Positions 33,486 to 41,948 of a stretch of DNA of 64,000 nucleotides are shown piece by piece. The position numbers and the translations under genes are program-made. Position 1 is the first letter of the stretch. Each line of letters starts with the position of its first letter. This DNA is from Shinella sp. PSBB067 (GTDB lineage: Bacteria > Pseudomonadota > Alphaproteobacteria > Rhizobiales > Rhizobiaceae). The stretch lies in assembly GCF_016839145.1 (NCBI RefSeq), contig NZ_CP069304.1, forward strand, positions 434,001 through 498,000, read 5' to 3'. The notes beneath the pieces were generated by a model. It was given only the letters and a program-made list of their open reading frames with translations. It searched no databases and was not told the DNA's origin.

Positions 33486-34286
33486 ATGACCGATATCTGC
33501 CTTCAGCTCGAGAACCTGACGCTCGGCTATGACGGCCATCCTGCCGTTCATCATCTGAGCGTGGATATCGCCCGTGGCACCCTGACGGCCGTTGTCGGGG
33601 CCAATGGCTCGGGCAAGTCGACGCTGATGAAGGCGATCGCCGGCATCCTGAAGCCCATCGGCGGAGGCTGCTCGGTTCGCTGCAAACGCCTCGCCTATCT
33701 GCCGCAGCAATCTGAACTCGACCGTAGCTTTCCGGCCCGCGTCGTCGATCTCGTGTCGCTCGGCTTCTGGCAGAGGAGGGGACTTCTCGGGCGGATCACG
33801 GCAGAAGACAGGGTGGATCTCGCAAGGTGCCTTGCCGCGGTCGGCCTGACGGGTTTCGAGAAGCGCCCCCTGGACAGCCTCTCCGGCGGGCAGATGCAGC
33901 GGGCGCTCTTCGCCCGCGCCATGTTGCAGGATGCCGATCTCATCCTTCTCGACGAGCCGTTCAACGCGGTCGACGGCCGCACCGTGGACGACCTTCTCGT
34001 TCTAGTGAAGCGCTGGGTCGTGGAGGGCAGGACCGTTCTTTGCGTCCTGCACGATCATGATCTTGTCCGCGCGTATGTCCCGCAGACCATGCTGCTCGCC
34101 CGTGAACTGGTCGCCTTCGGTCCGACGCTCGACGTGCTGACGCCGGACAACCTGCAACAAGCGCGCCGCTTTCAGGAGGCCTGGGACGACGAGGCGGAAT
34201 GGTGTGCGCCGGAGGATGACGCGCAGCGGCAGGAACCCGGCCGGCCCGCCGAATCCGGCAACGAAAAGGGCCGGGCCTATGCTTGA
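33486..34286 (+). CDS. aztA: Zinc ABC transporter ATP-binding protein AztA (266 aa)
   Basis: Manganese/zinc-class ATPase with Walker A GANGSGKST, signature LSGGQMQRALFARAM, Walker B LILLDEPFNAVD and HDHDLVRAYV. The start MTDICLQ follows GGAG; the frame is open further upstream, but through the Zur boxes. It overlaps aztB by 8 bases. It energises zinc uptake with AztB and AztC. Confidence 0.92.
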   Translation: MTDICLQLENLTLGYDGHPAVHHLSVDIARGTLTAVVGANGSGKSTLMKAIAGILKPIGGGCSVRCKRLAYLPQQSELDRSFPARVVDLVSLGFWQRRGLLGRITAEDRVDLARCLAAVGLTGFEKRPLDSLSGGQMQRALFARAMLQDADLILLDEPFNAVDGRTVDDLLVLVKRWVVEGRTVLCVLHDHDLVRAYVPQTMLLARELVAFGPTLDVLTPDNLQQARRFQEAWDDEAEWCAPEDDAQRQEPGRPAESGNEKGRAYA

Positions 34287-35145
34287 ATATCTCTTCGAGC
34301 CGTTCATCCGCTACGGCTTCATGCAGCGTGCCCTGTTCGGCTCGCTGCTGCTGTCGGCAAGCTGCGCGCCGATTGGCGTCTTCCTGATGCTGCGGCGCAT
34401 GAGCCTGACCGGAGACGCCATGTCGCATGCCATCCTGCCGGGCGCGGCGGTCGGTTTCCTGCTGTTCGGCCTGGAGATCGTCCCGATGACCATCGGCGGG
34501 CTGGTGGTCGGGCTGCTGGTGGCGCTCGGATCGGGAATGGTGTCGCGCTTCACGGTGCAGAAGGAAGACGCCTCCATGGCGGCCTTCTACCTGATTTCCC
34601 TTGCCGTCGGCGTGCTGCTCGTCTCGTGGCGCGGATCGAGCGTCGACCTGATGCATGTTCTGTTCGGCTCGGTTCTGGCGCTCAACAATGACGCCTTGAC
34701 GCTGATCGTCATCATCGCCGCCGTCACTTTCCTTGCGCTTGCATTTTTCTGGCGAGGACTGGTGGCGGAATGCCTCGACCCTCTGTTCCTGCGCTCGGTC
34801 AGCCGCATCGGCGCACCGGTGCATTTCCTGTTTCTGACGCTCGTTGTGCTCAACCTCGTCGGTGGTTTCCAGGCGCTCGGAACATTGCTTTCCGTCGGCC
34901 TGATGATGCTGCCGGCGGCCGCCTCCCGCTTCTGGTCGAACCGGGTCGGGGCGATGTGCATGATTGCCGTCGCGATCGCGGTCCTCTCCTCGCTCGGCGG
35001 CCTCGTCCTTTCCTACCGCGCATCGATGCCCTCCGGTCCCGCCATCATCCTGACGGCCGGTGTCATCTATGCGCTTTCCGCTCTGGTCGGACGGAGAGGG
35101 GTGCTTTCCAGCCTCCTCGTCTCCCGCCGACACAAGACAGCCTGA
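34279..35145 (+). CDS. aztB: Zinc ABC transporter permease AztB (288 aa)
   Basis: Metal-class (ABC-3, ZnuB/MntB-like) permease with about eight helices. It has the typical N-terminal YGFMQRALFGSLLLSASCAPIG and the motif RRMSLTGDAMSHAILPGAA, which lines the metal path. Its ATG lies inside the end of aztA and the stop is 19 bases before aztC. Confidence 0.92.
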   Translation: MLEYLFEPFIRYGFMQRALFGSLLLSASCAPIGVFLMLRRMSLTGDAMSHAILPGAAVGFLLFGLEIVPMTIGGLVVGLLVALGSGMVSRFTVQKEDASMAAFYLISLAVGVLLVSWRGSSVDLMHVLFGSVLALNNDALTLIVIIAAVTFLALAFFWRGLVAECLDPLFLRSVSRIGAPVHFLFLTLVVLNLVGGFQALGTLLSVGLMMLPAAASRFWSNRVGAMCMIAVAIAVLSSLGGLVLSYRASMPSGPAIILTAGVIYALSALVGRRGVLSSLLVSRRHKTA

Positions 35146-35164
35146 TCCACAGAAGGAGATTTCC

Positions 35165-36160
35165 ATGTTCAGGACATTCCGTATTGCAACCTATGCCAGC
35201 CTCCTCACGCTGGGCGGCCTTGCCCCGGCCGCCTCGGCGGCCGATCTCGACGTCGTCGCCAGCTTCTCGATCATCGCCGACTTCGCGAAAAATGTCGGCG
35301 GCGAGCGCGTGGAGGTGACGACGCTCGTCGGCCCCGACGGAGATGCCCATGTCTACGAGCCGCGCCCGGCCGATGCCGCCGCGCTCGAAAAGGCGAATGT
35401 CGTCCTCGTCAACGGCCTTGAATTCGAGGGCTTCATGAAGCGGCTGATCGAGACCAGCGGCACGAAAGCGCCGGTGGTCGAGGTCACAAAGGGCATCGAG
35501 CCGATAAAGGCGGAAGAAGAAGAGCATCACCATGACGGCAAGGCCGAGGAGGCGGGTCATGGACACGATGGCGACGACAAGGAGGAAGCCGGCCACGACC
35601 ATGCGCATGAGGGCCACCATCATCACGGCGAGTTCGATCCGCATGCCTGGCAGTCGATCCCCAATGCCGAGATCTACGTGAAGAACATCGCCGATGCCTT
35701 CTGCGAGGCCGACAAGGCCGGTTGCGCCACCTACACCGCCAATGCGGACGCCTATCTTGCCAAGCTCGCCGCGCTTGAAACGGAGGTGAAAGCGGCGATC
35801 GATGCGATCCCCGCCGACAAGCGCACCATCATCACCTCGCATGATGCCTTCGGCTATTTCGAGCACGAATACGGCCTGAAGTTCATCGCGCCGGAGGGCG
35901 TCTCGACGGAAGCCGAAGCATCGGCCGCCGATGTGGCGAAGCTCGTCGACCAGGTGAAGGAAGACAAGGCGTCGGCGATCTTCCTCGAGAACATCACCAA
36001 TCCGCGGCTCATCGAGCAGATCGCCGGCGAAACCGGCCTCAAGGTCGGCGGCACGCTCTATTCCGACGCGCTGTCGGGCGAGGACGGCCCGGCCTCGACC
36101 TATATCGACATGTTCCACCACAACGTCGCGACGATGAAGGCGGCGATCCTCGGAAGCTGA
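35165..36160 (+). CDS. aztC: Zinc ABC transporter substrate-binding protein AztC (331 aa)
   Basis: Cluster A-I metal-binding protein with signal peptide (residues ~1-25, ASAAD). Likely Zn ligands are the His in DGDAHVYEP, the His in DPHAW, the His in TSHDAFGYF and the Asp in YSDALSGEDG. Between the first two lies a long acidic, His-rich loop (about residues 118-155, EEEEHHHDG through EGHHHHGE), which in this family picks up zinc and interacts with AztD. AAGGAG precedes the ATG. Confidence 0.93.
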   Translation: MFRTFRIATYASLLTLGGLAPAASAADLDVVASFSIIADFAKNVGGERVEVTTLVGPDGDAHVYEPRPADAAALEKANVVLVNGLEFEGFMKRLIETSGTKAPVVEVTKGIEPIKAEEEEHHHDGKAEEAGHGHDGDDKEEAGHDHAHEGHHHHGEFDPHAWQSIPNAEIYVKNIADAFCEADKAGCATYTANADAYLAKLAALETEVKAAIDAIPADKRTIITSHDAFGYFEHEYGLKFIAPEGVSTEAEASAADVAKLVDQVKEDKASAIFLENITNPRLIEQIAGETGLKVGGTLYSDALSGEDGPASTYIDMFHHNVATMKAAILGS

Positions 36161-36167
36161 ATGCGGC

Positions 36168-36200
36168 GCCCCGCCCGGTAGCGGCCGGGCGGGGCCTTCT
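36168..36200 (+). terminator. Rho-independent-type terminator after aztC
   Basis: GCCCCGCCCGG (36168-36178) pairs with CCGGGCGGGGC (36185-36195) across a 6-base loop, followed by CTTCTT. It starts 7 bases after the aztC stop and separates the aztABC transcript from the next GTPase gene. Confidence 0.75.
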
Positions 36201-36243
36201 TGCGGAAGGCCGATGGCGAAAGCCGGAGGGAAGGAGTGACGCG

Positions 36244-37374
36244 ATGATTGGCAGCCTGTCGGCAAGCCGGAAGAAGACGTCTGCCGCGCTGAATGGGCGG
36301 GGAATGGGCCGGCTTCCCGAGCCGGTTCCCGTCACGTTGCTGACCGGCTTCCTCGGCTCCGGCAAGACGAGCCTGCTCAACAACCTTCTCGCCGATCCGC
36401 GCATGGCGGGTACCGCGGTCATCGTCAACGAGTTCGGCTCAGTCCCGATCGATCACGATCTCGTCCGTGCCGGGCGCGAGACGTATTTCCGCACGACGAC
36501 GGGCTGCATCTGCTGCACCGCGACCAGCGATGTCCGGGCGTCCCTGCATGAACTGCACGCGGCGCGCCTCACAGGCGAGGTTCCGCCGGTTTCGCGCGTG
36601 GTCATCGAAACGACGGGGCTTGCCGATCCGGCCCCCATCATCAACAGCCTCATACCGGGCGGAGCGCCGGCAATGGGTCTGCGCGATCATATCGTCGCCC
36701 GGCAGTTCTATCTTTCCGGGGTGGTCACGACCTTCGACGTCATCGCCGGCCCGCCGACCCTCGATGCCCATATGGAGGGATGGAAGCAGCTCGCTTTCGC
36801 CGACCACATCGTCCTGACCAAGACGGATATCGCGCAAGAGCAGGTGTCCTGGGCAGATGAACTGCGTGGCCTGAACCCGGCCGCGACCGTTCACGACAGG
36901 CAGGCGTCCGGTTTCGATCTCTTCGCACTGCTTGGTGACCGGCCCTATTCCACCCAGGACAAGGCTGACGACGTGCCGGGCTGGCTCGCCATGGAGGGTT
37001 TGGCGACCCGTCGCGATCACCGGCATGAGCGGAACCGGCAAGGCGATAAAGTCGAGGCGATCTGCCTGAGCAACGACACTCCGTTCGATCCCCGGTCGGT
37101 GATGACTTTTCTCGAGCTGGTCACCAGCAATGCCGGCGCCGGGCTCTTGCGGCTCAAAGGCATTCTCGCCGTTGCCGACGATCCGGAACGGCCGGTCGTG
37201 GCGCATGCGGTCCGTCACCGCCTCTTCCCGCTCCAAAGGCTCGACGGCTGGCCTGCCGGCGATCGAAGCACGCGCATCGTCCTGATCGGCCAGAACATGC
37301 CCGTCAAACCAATCCGGGATCTCTTCGATGTCCTGGTCCCGCGCCCCTCCTTGCGCAAACGGAGACAGGCATGA
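36244..37374 (+). CDS. Second COG0523 GTPase (376 aa)
   Basis: P-loop GFLGSGKTS (about residues 35-43), metal motif CICC in TGCICCTATSD, ETTGLADP, and the base-recognition TKTD show a CobW-like GTPase. The C-terminal CobW_C part is shorter than in the copy at 30263. The two share little outside motifs, so they are different subfamilies. It lies directly after aztC and overlaps a small gene at its stop (ATGA). A zinc-allocation role is inferred. The start at 36244 has AAGGAG; an internal ATG at 36304 is nearer the first conserved strand. Confidence 0.87.
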   Translation: MIGSLSASRKKTSAALNGRGMGRLPEPVPVTLLTGFLGSGKTSLLNNLLADPRMAGTAVIVNEFGSVPIDHDLVRAGRETYFRTTTGCICCTATSDVRASLHELHAARLTGEVPPVSRVVIETTGLADPAPIINSLIPGGAPAMGLRDHIVARQFYLSGVVTTFDVIAGPPTLDAHMEGWKQLAFADHIVLTKTDIAQEQVSWADELRGLNPAATVHDRQASGFDLFALLGDRPYSTQDKADDVPGWLAMEGLATRRDHRHERNRQGDKVEAICLSNDTPFDPRSVMTFLELVTSNAGAGLLRLKGILAVADDPERPVVAHAVRHRLFPLQRLDGWPAGDRSTRIVLIGQNMPVKPIRDLFDVLVPRPSLRKRRQA

Positions 37375-37664
37375 GCGGTGCATTTGTCAATCCGCTGTCG
37401 CGCGGCACGCCGGGCGTCGTGAGCAAGGCGCGCGCCATCAAGCAGTGGACACGCGAGCGACTGGCTTTACCCGGCGAGGCCGTTGTCTCGGTGAACGAAC
37501 TTGCCTGCTATCTGCCGGGTTGCCCCCCGAAGGAAACGGTGGTGCTGGTGATGCTGGACGGCCGGACCGTGCAGGTCTCGATCCACAAGGCGATGCAGCA
37601 GGTCACGGAGGATGACATCGTGGATGCGTTTGCAAGGGAACATGGACGAGAGAACGGTTCGTGA
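37371..37664 (+). CDS. Small conserved-looking protein coupled to the GTPase (97 aa)
   Basis: I do not recognise a named family. It starts four bases inside the GTPase stop (ATGA), so it is translated with it. It has no signal peptide or membrane segment. The central part, VNELACYLPGCPPKETVVLVM, has two cysteines (46 and 51) and reads like a compact strand-rich fold; the C-terminal part is helical and acidic. The tight coupling to a metal GTPase suggests a partner or client in zinc metabolism. Function is unknown. Confidence 0.7.
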   Translation: MSGAFVNPLSRGTPGVVSKARAIKQWTRERLALPGEAVVSVNELACYLPGCPPKETVVLVMLDGRTVQVSIHKAMQQVTEDDIVDAFAREHGRENGS

Positions 37665-38190
37665 CGCCGAGGCGCTTCGCATATCCTTCGCAAACAGGTG
37701 GATCGCCGGCCCGTTGAGCTTTTCCATCGCCCGTGGTGAGCACGTCTGCCTTCCTCGTGCTTCAGGGTAGGGCAAGTCGATTACAGCCGCCACTGTTCTC
37801 GCTCTGATCTCGCCGCACGCCCGGTGCCGCGGCATCTTGCGTGTGAAGGGGTACGAGGTCTTGAACGCCCTCATGCCGCCGCCGAAGGAGCGCAGGATCG
37901 GCGAGCTGCTCGACCTGGTCGAGCTCGGCGCGCACCATATCGGCCGTTTCCCGGCCAAATTGTCGGGCGGCCAGAAGCAGCGCGTCTCGTCCGGGCGCTT
38001 GCGGCAAAGCCGGACCTGATGATCTGCGACGAGATCACCTCCGTCCTCGACCAGATCATCCGGGGCGAGATCCTCAAGCGCCTCATGTAGCGGGAGACCG
38101 GCGTCTCCTATCTCTTCATCACCCACGACATCGCCACGGTGCGGGTGATCGCCGACGAGGTGGTGGTGATGAACCGCGGCAAGAGAGTTG
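37642..38190 (+). pseudogene. Peptide/opine ABC transporter ATPase, degenerate
   Basis: The order of an Opp/Dpp-type ATPase is recognisable: LRISFANRWIAGPLSFSIARGEHV, a ruined Walker A (in-frame TAG where GSGKS should be, near 37768), RRIGELLDLVELGAHHIGRFPAKLSGGQKQRV, a frameshift near 37990, then RALAAKPDLMICDEITSVLD, a TAG at 38088-38090, and GVSYLFITHDIATVRVIADEVVVMNRG. Three lesions make it non-functional. The rest of such a transporter is not present nearby. Confidence 0.75.
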
Positions 38191-38315
38191 CATGGCGACC
38201 GCGCGGGGGAGATGCCTGTGCACAAGCATCATCGCGCGGCCGCCCATGTCGAACTTGATCTCGGGCATGCCGAAACGCGCCGATTTTCCGGCGACGCGGG
38301 TATCCGTCAGTCGAG

Positions 38316-38516
38316 ATGCGAGAGGGGGAGCGTCTGCTTGCGACCTACCAATGCATCTCGCTCCATGTGCGCCAGCCGGAAGGCGACAAGCCGCATGCGG
38401 CAGCTTTCGATGAGGGACAAAAGGAGATGCTCGCCGGCCAGTTCGCCCTTGCCGCCCACCAACCCTTGCCCGCGGCCGTCGGCCAGGCCCTTGGTCTTGT
38501 CAGGGAAAATCGATGA
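38316..38516 (+). pseudogene. Possible hotdog thioesterase C-terminal remnant
   Basis: The open stretch MREGERLLATYQCISLHV followed by about 45 residues resembles the last strands and tail of acyl-CoA thioesterase-like hotdog domains. The N-terminal part is missing and the DNA before it (38190-38315) has no continuous frame. It ends 25 bases before the convergent EamA gene. By-eye similarity only. Confidence 0.3.
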
Positions 38517-38541
38517 GACAAGCGTATATCCGACGGTGCCC

Positions 38542-39411
38542 TCATTCTTCCTGTTTTGGTGAGGGGCCGCTCCCGAGTGCGAGAACGCCGGCGATGGTGA
38601 TGAACAGCGACCCCATGAGCATTCCCGGATCGGGAAGGTCTCCCCAGACGATGAAGCCGGCGATGAGTGACAGGGGCACGGCGGAATAGCGGAACGGGGC
38701 GATCTCGGCGAGCGTGGCGATGCGCGTCGCCTGCACGAAGATCCAGGTGCCGGCGGCAGCGAAAACGCCGGCATAGGCAAGAAGGATGAAATCCTGGGAG
38801 TGCATCGGCAGATAGCCGCGCGCGGCAATTATCGGCGCGACGAAGACGGGCACGGAAAGCGTCGTCAGGAGCGCGACGAGGCCGGAGGGAACATCGGCCG
38901 ACGTGTGCCGGGTGAAAAGGTCCCGTATGCTGAGAAGCAGGGTTGCGGAACAGGCGAGAAACATCGGCCAGCCAGCGCCGGCCGCGGCCGGCCGCGCGAA
39001 GATCAGGACGCCGGCGAAACCGAGCGCCACGCTGATGGCGAGTCTTCCCGTCAGCCGTTCGCGGAAGACGAGGGCGCCGGTGCCGGCGGAAATGACGGGC
39101 GCCAGCATCATGATGGCGGTCAGGGTCGCAAGCGGCATCTCCGCAAGGGCGAAGACGAAGGCGAGGCTCGCAAGCCCGTCGCAGGCGGACCGGACCATCA
39201 CCGCCGGCGACAATGCATGCCTCCAGCGATAGCGCGTCCGCGTCAACCGCAGGACGACGAAAAGCGAGGCGGCGCCGATGACGCCGCGAACCATCATGAC
39301 CTGGAAGGCATCGAACCGCTCGGTCAGGAGCTTGGTCGCGACGTCGTTCTGGACGTAGAGAGCCATGGCGACGACGACGAGGGCGGCGCCTTTCAGGGCC
39401 TGGTTCTGCAT
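38542..39411 (-). CDS. EamA/DMT-superfamily transporter (289 aa)
   Basis: Ten-helix inner-membrane protein with two EamA repeats. The first includes QVMMVRGVIGAASLFVVL and PLATLTAIMMLAPVISAGTGALVFRERL, the second TLAEIAPFRYSAVPLSLIAGFIVWGD. Such proteins export or exchange small metabolites such as amino acids. It follows the class II aldolase gene by 3 bases and the aminotransferase before that, so it is probably part of the same small operon. The substrate is unknown. Confidence 0.87.
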   Translation of the reverse strand: MQNQALKGAALVVVAMALYVQNDVATKLLTERFDAFQVMMVRGVIGAASLFVVLRLTRTRYRWRHALSPAVMVRSACDGLASLAFVFALAEMPLATLTAIMMLAPVISAGTGALVFRERLTGRLAISVALGFAGVLIFARPAAAGAGWPMFLACSATLLLSIRDLFTRHTSADVPSGLVALLTTLSVPVFVAPIIAARGYLPMHSQDFILLAYAGVFAAAGTWIFVQATRIATLAEIAPFRYSAVPLSLIAGFIVWGDLPDPGMLMGSLFITIAGVLALGSGPSPKQEE

Positions 39412-39414
39412 CGC

Positions 39415-40155
39415 CTATTGCCGGTAGGACCGGTCGATCCGGTCGAGGAGGCGCAGGTGGGCGTCCCATTCCAGCGCGAGATCGCCATCGTCGAAGGAAA
39501 CGGCGTCCGCCTGCTCGGCCACCTTCGAGCGGACCGACATGTCGGGCAGCTTTATCTCGCGGTTCATCGAGAGCGTCGCGACCTGGATCTCGCAAGCGAG
39601 ATTGAGATAATACATGAGGTTGAACGCCTCCGCGACGCTGCGCCCGACGGTCAGCAGGCCGTGGTTCCTGAGGATGAGCGCCCGCTTGTCGCCGAGATCG
39701 GCGATGATGCGGTCGCGCTCTTCGAGATCGAGCGCGATGCCCTCGTAGTCGTGATACGCGACATGCGGCTCCAGTCCCAGGGCGATCTGGTTGAGCGGCA
39801 GAAGCCCGTCCTGCAGGCTGGAGACGGCCATGCCCGCCTTCGTATGCGTGTGGATGACGCAGAGTGCATCATGGCGTGCACTATGGATGGCGCTGTGGAT
39901 CACGAACCCCGCCCGGTTCACGCGGGAGGGATTGTCGCCGATCTTGTTGCCGTCGAGGTCGATCGTGACCAGCGAAGACGCGTTGATTTCCTCCCAGAGC
40001 AGGCCGTAGGGATTGATCAGGAAGCGGTTGTCGTGGTCGGGCAGCCGGAGCGTGGCGTGGGTGTAGATGAGATCGGCCATGCGGTAATGGGCGATCAGGC
40101 GGTAGCACGCCGCAAGCTCGACCCGGTGTGTCCATTCGGCGCTCTGGAATTGCAT
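39415..40155 (-). CDS. Class II aldolase/adducin family protein (246 aa)
   Basis: One aldolase II domain with the metal-binding histidines in VIHTHTKAGMAV and the third in ILRNHGLLTVG. The N-terminal LAACYRLIAHYRMADLIYTHATLRLP is typical of the branch without proven aldolase chemistry. Some members are decarboxylases or act in amino-acid-derived catabolism. The ATG at 40155 was chosen for similarity; it lies 20 bases after the aminotransferase stop. Confidence 0.87.
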   Translation of the reverse strand: MQFQSAEWTHRVELAACYRLIAHYRMADLIYTHATLRLPDHDNRFLINPYGLLWEEINASSLVTIDLDGNKIGDNPSRVNRAGFVIHSAIHSARHDALCVIHTHTKAGMAVSSLQDGLLPLNQIALGLEPHVAYHDYEGIALDLEERDRIIADLGDKRALILRNHGLLTVGRSVAEAFNLMYYLNLACEIQVATLSMNREIKLPDMSVRSKVAEQADAVSFDDGDLALEWDAHLRLLDRIDRSYRQ

Positions 40156-40175
40156 CGGTGCGCGCTCCCTGTCCT

Positions 40176-41360
40176 TCAGGCGTCGTGGTCGAGCAGCGCG
40201 AGCAGGCGTTCGGCCGCGGTTGAAAGCGCCTGCGCGTCGCGGGCGAAGCAAAGCCGAAAGTAGCCTTCGCCGGCCATGCCGAACGCGCGCCCCGGAGCAA
40301 GGCCCACGCCGGTTTCCCGCAGCAATCGTTCGGCGAATGCCGTCGAGTCGGTGATCCCGTCGATGCGGAAGAACAGGTAGAAAGCCCCGGCGGGCGCAAA
40401 CTCGATGCGCGAAGACGTCGAGAGGGCCGAGGCGACGCATTCGAGCCCCCGGCGGCAGCGCTCGGTCTGCGCCGCGAGAAATGCCTCTCCGTCGTCCAGT
40501 GCCGCACAGGCCGCGCGCTGCATGAAGGCTGCGACGCCCGAGGTCGAATACTGGATCAGGTTCTCGATGGTCGGCCCAAGCCCTGCCGGCGCTTCGATCC
40601 AGCCGATCCTCCAGCCGGTCATCGCCCAGTTTTTCGAGAAGGTGTTGACGAAGAGGACGCGGTCGTCCTCCGTCACGAGCGAATGGAGCGAGGGTGCGGC
40701 GAGGGCCTTCGAATAGGTGAAGCGTCCATAGACCTCATCCGCGATGATCCACAGGTCATGCTTGCGGGAAAGATCCAGCATGGCTTGCAGCAGCAGGGGA
40801 TCGGCGGTCCAGCCGGTCGGGTTCGAAGGCGAATTCAGGAAGATCGCGCGGGTTCGCGGCGAGATCGAGGCCTCGAGCAGATCGAGGTCCAGCGTCCAGC
40901 CGGCCGGGTCGAACCGCATGGCGACCTCGCGGGCATGGGCGCCGGCGACGCCCACCGATGCGGGGAAATTCGGCCATGCCGGCGTCGGCACCAGGATCTC
41001 CTCGCCCACCCCCGCAACGATCCGGACCGCAAGCTGGATCGCCTGCATGCCGGAGCCCGTGACGAAGAAACGGCCGGGCTCGAACGGCTTTCCGAAGAGG
41101 CCGCCATAGACGCGATCGTGGTAGCGGGCGAGCGCTTGGCGAAGCTCGGGGATACCCGGCTGGGGAACGTAGAACGTCTCGCCCCGCTCGAGCGCCGCTG
41201 CGGCCGCCCGGCAGATGAGGGCCGGCGTCGGCAGATCGCCCTCTCCAACCCAGAGCGGAACGATGTCGGAGCGCCCGAAACCGTGCTTCATGACCGCGGC
41301 GATGCCGCTTGCCGGTGCCGCAGCGGCTTGGGGGCTGATGGACAACGAGGGGCTGGTCAT
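40176..41360 (-). CDS. Class I/II pyridoxal-phosphate aminotransferase (394 aa)
   Basis: Fold-type I aminotransferase. It has NSPSNPTGW (cofactor and substrate contact), DEVYGRFTY (Asp and Tyr that hold PLP), and the PLP lysine in NTFSKNWAMTGWRIGW. The C-terminal arginine for the substrate carboxylate is in GYFRLCFA. It probably makes a 2-oxo acid from an amino acid. A terminator-like hairpin lies just upstream, so it may have its own promoter or depend on read-through from the amidohydrolase operon. The ATG at 41360 has GGAG upstream. Confidence 0.88.
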   Translation of the reverse strand: MTSPSLSISPQAAAAPASGIAAVMKHGFGRSDIVPLWVGEGDLPTPALICRAAAAALERGETFYVPQPGIPELRQALARYHDRVYGGLFGKPFEPGRFFVTGSGMQAIQLAVRIVAGVGEEILVPTPAWPNFPASVGVAGAHAREVAMRFDPAGWTLDLDLLEASISPRTRAIFLNSPSNPTGWTADPLLLQAMLDLSRKHDLWIIADEVYGRFTYSKALAAPSLHSLVTEDDRVLFVNTFSKNWAMTGWRIGWIEAPAGLGPTIENLIQYSTSGVAAFMQRAACAALDDGEAFLAAQTERCRRGLECVASALSTSSRIEFAPAGAFYLFFRIDGITDSTAFAERLLRETGVGLAPGRAFGMAGEGYFRLCFARDAQALSTAAERLLALLDHDA

Positions 41361-41385
41361 TGGTGGCTCCGGATCGCAAGGAAAA

Positions 41386-41420
41386 GCGGGTCGACGGCCA
41401 AGCACGGTCCGTCGACCCGC
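41386..41420 (-). terminator. Intrinsic-type terminator before the aminotransferase gene
   Basis: A perfect 12-base stem: 41409-41420 with 41386-41397 (GCGGGTCGACGG/CCGTCGACCCGC on the minus strand), 11-base loop, followed on the minus strand by TTTTCC. It lies between the small gene ending at 41455 and the aminotransferase start. Confidence 0.65.
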
Positions 41421-41454
41421 AACGCGCCCTCGATGAAAGGGCACGGGGGAAGGC

Positions 41455-41910
41455 TTACTGGTGGTCGTAAGGATTGCCGCGCGTCACGAAGGGCACGATG
41501 CTGATCTTTCCGCTGTCGTCGCGCCGGTAGCCGCGCACGCCGGCATAGGGGATGTCGTTGGCATCCAGGAGGCGCTTCGCCTCGTCTTCCTTGCCCTCCG
41601 GCACATAGAGGAAGAAGATGCGCGTCTCGTATTCCGGCAGCGGATCGCCCGCCTGCGAGGCCGCCTTCCAGAGCGGCGCCTTGGCCGGGTCCAGCACCTC
41701 CTCGACATCGCCGATCTCGCGGGTCTTGCCGTCCGAATCGATGACGACGATGTCGGGGTAGTAGTCTCCCGACGGACCGGGCACCGCCCGCGTCTTCTGC
41801 GGCGCGTTGGTCAGCGTGGTATAGTTTGCCGGCCAGGTCGTCTGGCCCGGAAAGGGAAAGCGGTTCGCCGCGACGAAGGCGACAACCTCATCATGCGAAG
41901 GCAATGGCAT
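41455..41910 (-). CDS. Small hypothetical protein (151 aa)
   Basis: I do not recognise a family. It is cytoplasmic by appearance, with no signal peptide. Sequence blocks YYPDIVVIDSDGKTREIGDVEEVLD and RIFFLYVPEGKEDEAKRLLDANDIPYAGVRGYR suggest an alpha/beta fold with a nucleotide- or metabolite-sensing feel, but no catalytic motif. It starts 38 bases after the AbgB-like gene on the same strand and should be co-transcribed with it. Confidence 0.72.
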   Translation of the reverse strand: MPLPSHDEVVAFVAANRFPFPGQTTWPANYTTLTNAPQKTRAVPGPSGDYYPDIVVIDSDGKTREIGDVEEVLDPAKAPLWKAASQAGDPLPEYETRIFFLYVPEGKEDEAKRLLDANDIPYAGVRGYRRDDSGKISIVPFVTRGNPYDHQ

Positions 41911-41948
41911 CGTGTTCTCCTTGTAGGCTTGTTGAAAGGACGGTCGTT

